NCBI RefSeq assembly: GCF_010015445.1
Contig: NC_053119.1
Span: 3,256,788 to 3,320,787, forward strand
Origin: Perca fluviatilis
Taxonomy: Eukaryota; Chordata; Actinopteri; Perciformes; Percidae
Direction of reading: 5' to 3'
DNA length: 64,000 nt
Shown here: piece by piece, positions 55,648-64,000 of the stretch
Numbering within the stretch: the stretch's first letter is position 1
Layout: every line of letters begins with the position of its first letter
The notes under the pieces: model-generated
Told to the model about the DNA's origin: nothing
What the model saw: the letters and a program-made list of their open reading frames with translations, nothing else
Database searches by the model: none
Translations under genes and position numbers: made by a program

Positions 55648-56103
55648 TCTGTGTGTGTGTGTGTATATCATTGTGTGTGTATCTGTGTGTGTGTGTATGT
55701 ATCAGTGTGTGTGTGTGTGTGTGTATACGTGTGTGTGTGTGTGTGTACTCTTTCCCCCTGTGGTCCTGGGTATGAAGTTGCTGTGTAGTTTGTTGTAACT
55801 TCACTCTTCCTCCTCTTCATCTTCTCGTGTTTCCTCATTCATAGATTCTTAGAGAACCCTCCTCCATCATCGCTCCTCAGAGATCCATCCTCCATCCTAG
55901 CTCCTCAGAGATCCATCCTCCATCCTAGCTCCTCAGAGATCCATCCTCCATCCTAGCTCCTCAGAGATCCATCCTCCATCATAGCTCCTCAAAGAGCCAT
56001 CCTCCATCATCGCTCCTCAGAGATCCATCCTCCATCATAGCTCCTCAGAGATCCATCCTCCATCCTAGCTCCTCAGAGATCCATCCTCCATCCTAGCTCC
56101 TCG
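55410..56103. repeat. 28-bp minisatellite (AGCTCCTCAGAGATCCATCC TCCATCCT), split by TG repeats
   Basis: One copy lies at 55414-55448 and about eight at 55864-56103. Between them is a (TG)n/TATCAG microsatellite and 110 bp of unit-related sequence (ATAGATTCTTAGAGAACCCTC). Confidence 0.9.
55449..55750. repeat. (TG)n with interspersed TATCAG
   Basis: TG repeats with a recurring TATCAGTGTG motif; about 300 bp. Confidence 0.95.
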
Positions 56104-56159
56104 GGGCAGGAATAAGAGCTTTGAGACGGCCTTCACGAATGAAACAATCCGATCACGAT

Positions 56160-56273
56160 GGTTTTGTGGTTTCAGCCTTTATTCTTACAGGACAGCAGAA
56201 GACATGAAAGGGGAGAGAGAGAGAGGGGGAGGGATGAAATGCAGCAAAGGGCCGCAGGTCAGAGTCGAAAGTC

Positions 56274-56275
<2 letters not shown>
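56160..56275 (-). mobile_element. truncated SINE 3' part
   Basis: Minus strand: CTGCGGCCCTTTGCTGCATT, pyrimidine block, and the tail CTGTCCTGTAAGAATAAAGG. The tRNA head is missing because a (GA)n expansion follows the pyrimidine/purine block. Confidence 0.65.
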
Positions 56276-56330
<55 letters not shown>

Positions 56331-56457
56331 GCTAACGTTACATAAAACAAAGTGGTGGAGCGAGCTAGAGAAAGAACAGAGAGAGAGAGAGGGGAGAGAG
56401 AGAGAGAGGTGCCAACGTTACATAAAACAAAGTGGTGGAGTGAGCTAGAGAAAGAAC

Positions 56458-56493
<36 letters not shown>

Positions 56494-56515
56494 GCTAACG
56501 TTAGATAAAATAAAG
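56273..56515. repeat. (GA)n microsatellite with three copies of a GGTGCTAACGTTA unit
   Basis: Long GA runs alternate with the unit GAGGTGCTAACGTTACATAA, then AACAAAGTGGTGGAG. Three copies occur at about 56327, 56406 and 56490. Confidence 0.92.
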
Positions 56516-58237
56516 CAAGTTCCCTGAACAGGGAGCACCCGGTCATGTCATATGACTCGCTGTGCTCTGACACTAGCAATACGTCCATCTATCGGCACCT
56601 TCTCCATTTTTTTCTTGTTGTTATGGAAACGACAGGTCTGGCTTCTCCGCTTGTCAATTGTCAGCTGTCAAAAAAAGCGCTTGACGAAGGGCGTTTTATT
56701 CAGAAAAGTTGACCTTTTTTTCAACTTCAAAAAGACGCTCCGGGCTGCAGAAAAAAACATAAGCCGGGGTGTTTAATAAAGCACTCAGGACTTTTTTGAA
56801 ACCATGCTTTATTAATCCATATAGGATGATAAGTAAAAACAGACATGTTAGCTTCAAGACAGACGCGTGAACTTTGCCTTTCTTGGCCATTAAGGCTGAT
56901 TGTGATTCGGTGTGATTCTGTATTCTCTGTGTAGTGGGTGTGATTGTCCTGAAGGAGGACACAGTCAGAGATCAGGAATGCTGTATGTGAACACACGCTG
57001 GTTATAAGTGTATGTTGCGTGCGCGGGTGGAGGATTACTCGGTTTACACAGCACTTTACATTCCTGCTCGTACGTGTGGATTACACTTGAGTTTGTTGAG
57101 TTTGCTTGTGTAAATTCAAATGAACTCATTCGTTTGACACTGTGATCATTTGGGGAACTGTTCCCGTAGCCCGCCTGCTGCTCCGCATGTTTACAGATGT
57201 TACACTGGAGCGTTTGTTTTTGGAAGTGGGATGAATATTAATCTAAAGCAGGGAGTCATTATCCTAGATTAGCAGCCGTTTAGGGAGTTGTTGCTTTCTT
57301 CCAATAAAGGTTTTTTTTTAAAACAGGATTTTCATCCCCGATGCAGATGGTATGAAAACATTTATATAAGACTGGGGGGATTCTCTGGCACGGATATGAA
57401 AGACAACTGGGCTCCCCGTTGTTCCGTGCGCAGAGGAAGCCTCGGGGGATGAGACCATCCGCATGCCGACGAAGCAGGAAACTAGGCTAGCATCTTCAGG
57501 AAATCAGCAGGGGAGGAAGGAGAAAGAAGGAGGAGGGAGGCTGACCGCTTAGCAGAGTATCGTCTCGCTCTCCGGTTTGGCTGACAGCTGCATCTATATG
57601 TGGAAGACTATTTCCTGTCAGCGAATCAAAAAGCAGCGTCACATGGGAGCGAGGTCATACCTTCGGTTCTAGACAGCAGTGAGATTTGGAAACTGTTGTT
57701 GGTCAGAGCTGAGGAAAGGAGATGAAATCATGTGCACGCAGGGGCGGAGCTAGACTCTCAGTACAGTTGGGGCAGAGCTTCATCACGGGGCCCTCTACTG
57801 CCAAGTCATTTTAAAATTAAAACCGAAAAAAAGAAGAACGGTAAAATATCTGTTGAATGCATACTATATGTTTATAATGTGTCACTTGTTGAACCAAGTA
57901 AGCCTATATGTCAGATAAAACACAAAGAAAAGCCACATTTTTGGTCAAGTTTGCCAGTCAAGTAATCTGTTTCAGCACCACGGACAGCGACAGCTGATGG
58001 ACAGCGATTAGTGCTGAACAGGCCAAGAGCACTCAATCAGTGCCACACTATATAATTGACACGGCACTATTATATATATTGAACACAACGTTTGTTTACA
58101 GCTCCATAGGTAGGCTACAGGTGCTGGGGTGAAAACTTTGAGTAAAACAACAGATTTATAAAACTCTGAGTGTCTTATTCATAACTAAAAAATATATTCA
58201 TGAAGACAATTTTTTTTCTTACCATTTTGTTGTCTGC
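56516..58237. other. no recognisable gene
   Basis: A CAGGGGCGGAGCTAGAC motif at 57738 resembles a hAT-type MITE start, without an identified right end. The remainder shows no features. Confidence 0.35.
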
Positions 58238-58241
58238 TTAA

Positions 58242-59174
58242 AGGTCCCATGACATGCTACTGTTTGGATGCTTTAATATAGGCCTTAGTGGTCCCCTAAT
58301 ACTGTATCTGAAGTCTCTTTTATATAGACCTTAGTGGTCCCCTAATACTGTATCTGAAGTCTCTTTTATATAGGCCTTAGTGGTCCCCTAATACTGTATC
58401 TGAAGTCTCTTTTATATAGACCTTAGTGGTCCCCTAATACTGTATCTGAAGTCTCTTTTATATAGGCCTTAGTGGTCCCCTAATACTGTATCTGAAGTCT
58501 CTTTTATATAGGCCTTAGTGGTCCCCTAATACTGTATCTGAAGTCTCTTTTATATAGACCTTAGTGGTCCCCTAATACTGTATCTGAAGTCTCTTTTATA
58601 TAGACCTTAGTGGTCCCCTAATACTGTATCTGAAGTCTCTTTTATATAGACCTTAGTGGTCCCCTAATACTGTATCTGAAGTCTCTTTTATATAGACCTT
58701 AGTGGTCCCCTAATACTGTATCTGAAGTCTCTTTCCTGAAATTCAGCCCAGGTGCAGAATTACAGCCACTGGAGCCAGTCCCACAATGAGCTTTCCTTAG
58801 GATGTACCATTTCTGTGTCTGTAGCTATTGAGGAGGAGAGAGAGGGGGGGCACGGTGGAGGGTGGGGGTGTGGTCTTGACCAACTGCCACTTTGCTTGTT
58901 TGAAAGCCATGATGTCTCTCTCTCATGGGTGGGCCAAATTCTCTGGGCGGGCAAAGCAGAGAAAGGGGAGGTAACCTTGCTCCTTATGACCTCATAAGGA
59001 GAAGATTCCTGATTGGTCCATCTGAGCTTTCATTTTCTCAAAGGCAGAGCAGGATACCCAGGGCTCGGTTTACACCTATCACCATTTCTAGCCACTGGGG
59101 GACCATAGGCAGGCTGGGGGAACTCATATTAATGTTAAAAAACCTCAAAGTGAAATGTTCATGCCATGGGACCT
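58242..59174. mobile_element. TTAA-flanked non-autonomous element with internal minisatellite
   Basis: TTAA at 58238-58241 and 59175-59178. Ends AGGTCCCATGACATG and inverse CATGCCATGGGACCT. No transposase. TTAA flanks fit piggyBac or Kolobok. Confidence 0.88.
58275..58735. repeat. 46-bp minisatellite, ~10 copies
   Basis: Unit CCTTAGTGGTCCCCTAATAC, then TGTATCTGAAGTCTCTTTTA and TATAGA. Copies differ mostly by GACC/GGCC, so the expansion is recent. Confidence 0.97.
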
Positions 59175-59179
59175 TTAAC

Positions 59180-59880
59180 AATCCTCCAGAACAAATAAAT
59201 CTACCAAAACTATTTACATGTCATGGTCCCTTATTAAATCTTCATCCTCCTCTCCTTCATGGTGTCAAATCTCAAACCAATGTTTTTTTGGGCAGTTTCC
59301 TCAACGTTTTTCTCACCTTTTTCATGTTTTTTTTTTTTTATTTCTTTTGCCATTTTTAAGTTTTATTTTTTTTATTTTAAGTTTTCTTTAAGTTTTTGGC
59401 GCGTTTTCAATTTTTGTTAAGATAATTTTTTATGTTTTTGCAGTTTTATTTTTTGTCAATCCATGCAGACATGTCCCAGGACCTCCCTAGATAGTCGGCG
59501 ACCTCAAACCCCCCCCCCAACATCTGCCCCACTCCCCCAACGTTGAACCCAAAGTTACTCCCTTCCGTGAAATACATACCAATTACAGCGCTTTACTTTC
59601 CCTAGCTACTGTATATGTACTAACGGTTCACGATTTTCACAGTGCAAGCCTTTCTTTTATTTAATCCTCCCAAATGGAAATAAAAAATAAAAAAGAATCA
59701 CTCCTACGTGATGTATTAGTGTCAGGAGCTCAAACCTCCAAACAGAAAATCCCACAAAGCTTTTCTAAAGCTGCGGAGAGAAATGTTTGACCTGCTCGGG
59801 GGAGGTCTGTTGTTGCCTTCGCTTGTATTTGACGGTTGTTGTCTCCTCATGCGCGACTGACCTCTGGCTCTGTGTTTCAA
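59180..59880. other. no recognisable gene
   Basis: T-rich low-complexity blocks (59320-59460) and nothing coding. Confidence 0.35.
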
Positions 59881-59891
59881 TCGACTGCCAG

Positions 59892-59989
59892 GATGATTTA
59901 GAATTCACTTCCTGCAGTTCAGAGGGCGAAGATTCAGGCGTTTCTCACACATCCACGGAGGACGAGAAACTATCTGCAGGCACAGCTCC
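59892..59989 (+). CDS. candidate isolated exon (acidic, Ser-rich)
   Basis: A 98-bp open stretch lies between a good acceptor (TCGACTGCCAG) and a GTACGT donor. It encodes DDLEFTSCSSEGEDSGVSHT, then STEDEKLSAGTAP, an acidic Ser/Thr-rich linker without a known motif. Composition and splice signals make it the best host-exon candidate in the window, but it may be chance. No partner exon was found. Confidence 0.3.
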
Positions 59990-60201
59990 GTACGTGGGTT
60001 TCTTTTAGACTGTCAAGAGCCTCAGCTTCAGTTTATGCACATTTACTGTTGACATTTCAATTGATTGCTCTTAACCTTCAGCTTGAGTGCTGCACAGAGC
60101 CAGTATAAGGGCACTTTGGGAGTACAGCAACAAAAACAGCTACAACTACATCAAGAAAGTTCCTTCAAACCCCCGACAGACACAGTCATTAAGACACATT
60201 T

Positions 60202-60394
60202 AGGGCACCTGGGTAGCTCACCTGGTAGAGTGGGCGCCCATATGCAGAGGCTCTGTCCTCGATGCAGCTGTTGAGGGTTCAAGTCCGACCTGCGGCCATT
60301 TGCTGCACGCCTTCCCCCTTCTCTCTCCCCCCCTTTCCTGTCTACAGCTGTCCTGTCTATTAAAGGCAAAGGAATAAAATAAGGAAATAAAAGG
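60202..60394 (+). mobile_element. full-length tRNA-derived SINE, 9-bp duplication GACACATTT
   Basis: A box TAGCTCACCTGG and B box GGTTCAAGTCC are both well preserved (RNA polymerase III promoter). A CTGCGGCCATTTGCTGCACG core and an AATAAAATAAGGAAATAAAA tail follow. GACACATTT flanks both ends (60193-60201 and 60395-60403), the mark of LINE-driven insertion. Confidence 0.95.
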
Positions 60395-60403
60395 ACACAT
60401 TTT

Positions 60404-61018
60404 CAAAAGCAAACAAGGCAGCTCTTGTCTTCAGCCTCTCTGCTCTGATGCTATTTTTTTTTTATCTCCTTTCAGATGATGTCCGTCCCTGGTGGTCATT
60501 ACCCACAATCCACCTCTCTTCCTCGGCCGGGGAAAAGAGAGTCGAAGGAACCGTACAGACGGAGTTCCTTATAGCATAAACACAGCAGGAGCCAGAACTG
60601 TTATTTTCAGAGCTGCAAAGATGAATAGATTAGCTGTCAGCTATTAAATTAATCTCCAACTATTTTGTATATCGATTAAACTTTTCTGATTGCAGCTTCT
60701 TAAATGAATCTGAATATGTGAAACACGCAGCATCAGGCTCATGAGAGAGCAGAAACAGCTGGCCTCTTTACCGCTCCCCCCACACTGAAAACAGTGCTGT
60801 TCAACGGACTCCCTGTGCGACGCCGGGGAGAGAGAGAAGACATTATCTCATCTGCAGAAAATCTGTTGGACCCCCTGAGGACCCGGTTCAGATAAACACA
60901 CACACAGAGCTGACAGCCAAACACAGGAGAGCCCAGCTGCTAGGCTGAGGCGATGGATTAAAAGGACGTTTGAGACTCAGATGCTCCCTTTGTGTTTGTA
61001 AGGTGGCTCAGAAAGGTT
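60404..61018. other. no recognisable gene
   Basis: No features apart from a short CA run. Confidence 0.35.
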
Positions 61019-61019
61019 T

Positions 61020-61057
<38 letters not shown>

Positions 61058-61170
61058 CCACACCCCCTAAGACACACACAGAGACACACAGACACACACA
61101 CACATACACACACAGAGAGACACACACACACCCACAGACAGAGAGACACACACACACACACACACACACG
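61019..61170. repeat. (CA)n/(CAGA) compound microsatellite
   Basis: About 150 bp of CA with CAGAGA and CCCA variants. Confidence 0.95.
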
Positions 61171-61366
61171 TTTTTATTAGGTTTTTATAGGACTAGTGGC
61201 TGGCAGCAGCCTGATGGGATCCACCCTTTCTGAAGGGTCTACTGACATGTTTTAACTGCTAAAACGTAAAAGAAACATCAGACAGTTTCTGCCTATGTTA
61301 TGGGATTTAAAAACAGAAACATCAGACAGTTCCTGCCTCTCTTAAGGTGGCAGGAGGGTAAATGAG

Positions 61367-61609
61367 GCATTATTATGGAACCCTAGCAACTTTGAGGCAA
61401 GGCCCGCCCTTCAATAGCATTCACACACTGCCATTGGTGAGGCGTCCATGCTTACGCAAGGTAAAATAACCCGATGTGTTCAGGTCCTATCTCCTGACCA
61501 ATCGGCTATCCTAACCTTAACCACTCGAGGTCAATGCCTAACCCCAACCAATCGAGCTGCTTTGTAGGGCGGGACTTGCCTTGAAGTTACGAGGGATCCA
61601 TAATAATGC
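61367..61609. mobile_element. 243-bp Mutator-like MITE, 9-bp duplication GTAAATGAG
   Basis: Ends GCATTATTATGGA and exact inverse. The inverted arms extend ~45 bp with ~85% match (CAACTTTGAGGCAAG against CAACTTCAAGGCAAG-like). GTAAATGAG is at 61358-61366 and 61610-61618. A 9-bp duplication is characteristic of Mutator-like elements. Confidence 0.9.
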
Positions 61610-61689
61610 GTAAATGAGTCATCCTCAACATTTTTTGTGTTCTTAGTTTCAGAACGATGAAGACAGTTGGAGAACAGTAAGAAAAGTAG

Positions 61690-61865
61690 GCACTGTGTTT
61701 GCTCACCTGGTTTAGCATGCACCTTATGTACAGAGGCTCGGTCCATGTTGCAGTGGCTGCGAGTTCGGTTCCGACCTGCGGCCCTTCGCTGCATGGCATT
61801 CCCCTATCTCTCCCCCTTTCCTGCCTGAATCTGGCCTATTGATAAAGGCAATAAAAGCGACAAAA
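61690..61865 (+). mobile_element. degenerate tRNA-derived SINE
   Basis: GCTCACCTGGTTTAGCATGC (A-box region), GAGTTCGGTTCCGACC (altered B box), CTGCGGCCCTTCGCTGCATG core, and the tail CTATTGATAAAGGCAATAAA. Confidence 0.85.
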
Positions 61866-62299
61866 ACGTCGCAAAAAAACCCTGTCAAAAATGTAGAAAA
61901 AGCTACAAAAACATAAAAAATAAAAATCTAATGTTACAAGTAACATGTTTTTCCCAAACAATGTACAGATTTTTAGGCATTCATCAAATGTCTTAAAAAA
62001 TAGTGCATATAGCTGTCATAAAATAGAGCAACCCCCTCGGATCCCCGCTAGATTTCAGCTGAGCTGTGTTAGGTGGCTCCGAAAAGTTTGTCTTTGCTTC
62101 TCCACGGACGCCTGCAGCTGGATTTAAATTTCCGACCCAGTTTTATTTAAACACCCTTAGAAACTTCTTAATTTTACACACAAACCTTGTACGTCCAAAA
62201 CCGTGGTTGTAAAGGAAATGGCCGTGTACCTGCTGATAGTGTGAGTGTTGGTGTGGAAGTGGAATGTACAAATGTTATTTATATAGTCTGATTGTTTTA

Positions 62300-62479
62300 T
62301 TTTTTGGGGCATTTTATGCCTTTAATTGACAGGACAGCTGAAGACATGAAAGGGGAGAGAGAGGGGGGAATGACATGCAGCAAAAGACCACAGGTCTGAG
62401 TCAAACCCGGGCCCGCTGTGTTGAGGATTAAACCTCTATATATGGGCGCCGGCTCTACCAACTGAGCTATCTGGGTGCC
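62300..62479 (-). mobile_element. tRNA-derived SINE (minus strand)
   Basis: Minus strand: GGGCACCCAGATAGCTCAGT (A box), TGGTAGAGCCGGCGCCC, B-box region GGGTTTGACTCAGACCTG, and tail CTGTCCTGTCAATTAAAGGC. ATTGTT stands on both sides as a possible duplication. Confidence 0.88.
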
Positions 62480-62755
62480 CATTGTTACATTTTTTTACTA
62501 ATTTATTGCTTGAGATCCTTCCTCACTTGGTGAAATGGAATTTATTTGTATTCTCTTACAATGACAATAAAAGGAATCTGAATCTGAATGAAAAAGGGTC
62601 ATTAAAGGGTCATTTTAAAAAAGAATATTGAGCTAATTAGGCCTACCTCAGACAAAGTCAGACGGAATTGCCTGTTTAAATATTAGTAAATCCCACAGAC
62701 AGATGTAAAGGAGGACCATTATAGCGTCCATTTATGGAAGAAGAAAGAGAAGGCG
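62480..62755. repeat. LINE/SINE-type tail and unannotated sequence
   Basis: TACAATGACAATAAAAGGAATCTGAATCTGAATG at 62558-62591 resembles a LINE tail. Confidence 0.35.
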
Positions 62756-63058
62756 ATGAATGTTCAACAGAGATCACTATTATTTACGATTTATGATTAT
62801 TTAAAGCATCAAAAGATCCTTATAAACTTCTTGAACCAGTTCTGCATGTGTTCAGGATATTACAACACTCTTTCTTCTATTGTTCCCTTCCGTCTTGGGG
62901 ATTTAGTGGTTAATCCAGTACAAGATGAGAAGGACATAGGTGTTGTGGTGGATGGTTCACTTGAATTCCACTCACATATTTCTGAAAAAGTAAAAAAAAA
63001 AAAAAGCAACAGCTATGATTGCAAGAATAAAAAGAACTTTTCAAAATGTATGCAAGGA
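62756..63058 (+). pseudogene. LINE RT fragment (CR1/L2-like)
   Basis: Frame contains FRLGDLVVNPVQDEKDIGVVV, then DGSLEFHSHISEKVKK. This is the K-D-L-G-V-x-(V/L)-D-x-x-L-x-F-x-x-H segment just downstream of the YADD box in LINE reverse transcriptases. A poly-A run (62991-63004) then shifts the frame; KATAMIARIKRTF continues in the alternative frame. Confidence 0.75.
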
Positions 63059-63060
63059 TA

Positions 63061-63690
63061 TACACTCACCTAAAGGATTATTATTATTAACACCTGTTAA
63101 ATTTCTCGTTAATGCAATTACCTAATCAACCAATCACATGGCAGCTGCTTCAATGCATTTAGGGGGTGTCGTCCAGGTCTAGACATCTCCTGAACTCCAA
63201 ACTGAATGTCAGAATGGGAATGAAAGGTGATCTAAGTAACTCTGAGTGTGGCATGCTTGTTGGTGCCAGACGGGCTGGTCTGCTCAGTTACTGGGATACT
63301 CACACACAACAATTTCTAGGGTTTACAAAGAATGGTCTGAAAAAGGAAAAACAACAAATGCCTTGTTGATGCTAGAGGTCAGAGGAGAATGGGCCGAGTA
63401 ATTAAAGCTGATAGAAGATCAACTTTGACTCAAATAACCACTCGTTACAACCGAGGTATGCAGCAAAGCATTTGTGAAGCCACAACACGCACAACCTTAA
63501 GGAGGATGGGCTACACCAGCAGAAGACCCCACCGGGTACCACTCATCTCCAAGAAAAATTGGAAAATGAGGCTACAATTTGCAGACTTTTGAAGACTGTG
63601 AAAATGTTGCCTGGTCTGATGAGTCTCGATTTCTGTTGAGACATTCAGATGGTAGAGTCAGAATTTGGCATAAACAGAATGAGAACATTA
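63061..63690 (+). pseudogene. Tc1-like transposon, 5' part, truncated
   Basis: Starts TACACTCACCTAAAGGATTA next to TA. The coding remnant begins MRMGMKGDLSNSE-like and includes VGARRAGLLS, RRSTLTQITTRYNRGMQQSI, TLRRMGYTSRRPHRVPLISK and WSDESRFLLRHSDGRVRIWH. SDE carries the second catalytic Asp of the DD-E triad. An internal deletion lies near 63350 and a frameshift near 63590. The sequence stops matching after AACAGAATGAGAACAT, where another repeat begins. Confidence 0.88.
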
Positions 63691-63880
63691 TATTCAATTC
63701 AATTTTATTTATAGTATCAAATCATAACAGAGTTATCTCGAGACACTTTACAGATAGAGTAGGTCTAGACACACAATTACAGTAATTCCCTCAAGAGCAA
63801 GCATTAGCAGTGGCTATTGCAACAGTGCCAAGGAAAAACTCCCTTTTAGGAAGAAACCTCGGCAGACCCAGTGTAGGATT
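63691..63880. repeat. dispersed fish repeat (ATTCAATTCAATTTTATTTATAG)
   Basis: Reads ATTCAATTTTATTTATAGTATC, GAGACACTTTACAGATAGAG, then AAGGAAAAACTCCCTTTTAG and GAAGAAACCTCGGCAGACCC, a very common fish repeat. It interrupts or truncates the Tc1 element. Confidence 0.6.
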
Positions 63881-64000
63881 CACGTAGGGTACAGATTTGA
63901 TCATTGGCAAATTATCAAATATGTTTTATCAATATTAATAAAGTTATGAATATGGTTATTAATAACTTTATCAAATCGACAAACAATCAAAACGGGGCAC
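63881..64000. other. unannotated AT-rich end of window
   Basis: No features seen. Short ATAAAGTTAT/ATAACTTTAT inverted motif only. Confidence 0.3.

Noticed and set aside
60202..60394. tRNA gene
   Set aside because: A and B boxes are present, but the acceptor stem does not pair and the body continues into a SINE core and A-rich tail with target duplications.

Overview
The window reads as teleost fish nuclear DNA, probably from a spiny-rayed (percomorph) species. The evidence is intron-containing eukaryotic transposon genes, HARBI1-type Harbinger elements with a Myb-like partner gene, Tc1/mariner and ISRm11-like elements, several tRNA-derived SINEs with A and B boxes, LINE tails ending in tetranucleotide repeats, and very abundant (AC)n, (TA)n and (TATC)n microsatellites. 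No confident single-copy host gene is present. The only candidate is one short exon-like stretch near 59.9 kb, so the window is best read as intergenic or deep intronic sequence.

From 1 to 5.9 kb there is mosaic repeat DNA: small inverted-repeat elements, a 120-bp GC-box-rich tandem array, and a 468-bp MITE. From 5.88 to 11.93 kb two complete Harbinger transposons lie head to tail, each with a two-exon DDE transposase (+) facing a Myb-like gene (-). They share the duplicated trinucleotide CAG. The first transposase is open and has all catalytic residues; the second is broken. From 12 to 19.3 kb there is a deep nest of non-autonomous elements, several datable by exact target duplications: an 8-bp hAT insertion, an ISRm11-like TA element, a TTAA element, LINE fragments, and a 713-bp TIR element with a paralogous empty site. 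From 19.3 to 26.1 kb there are microsatellites, a hAT/ZMYM-type remnant, a perfect 40-bp palindrome, and a 21-copy 36-bp minisatellite.

From 26.2 to 39.57 kb a LINE lies on the minus strand, with an L1-type ORF1 and a CR1/L2-like endonuclease and RT. Its ORF2 is split by an 8.68-kb DNA transposon (27690-36367) with perfect 62-bp terminal inverted repeats and a 6-bp duplication, AGATGG. This inserted element carries three decayed gene modules: a THAP plus DDE transposase (+), a SWIM plus YqaJ-nuclease plus PHD gene (-), and a HECT ubiquitin-ligase-like C-lobe gene (+). This is the most unusual system in the window. The likely division of labour is that the transposase cuts, the YqaJ nuclease processes ends, and the HECT-like protein has an unknown accessory role; this is inference.

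From 39.6 to 64 kb the sequence is again mostly decayed mobile DNA. It holds a LINE 3' end interrupted at a TTAA site, a second ISRm11-like copy carrying the same captured SINE, very long TG/TC microsatellites, 28-bp and 46-bp minisatellites, a Mutator-like MITE with a 9-bp duplication, SINEs, and a truncated Tc1 element at the right edge.
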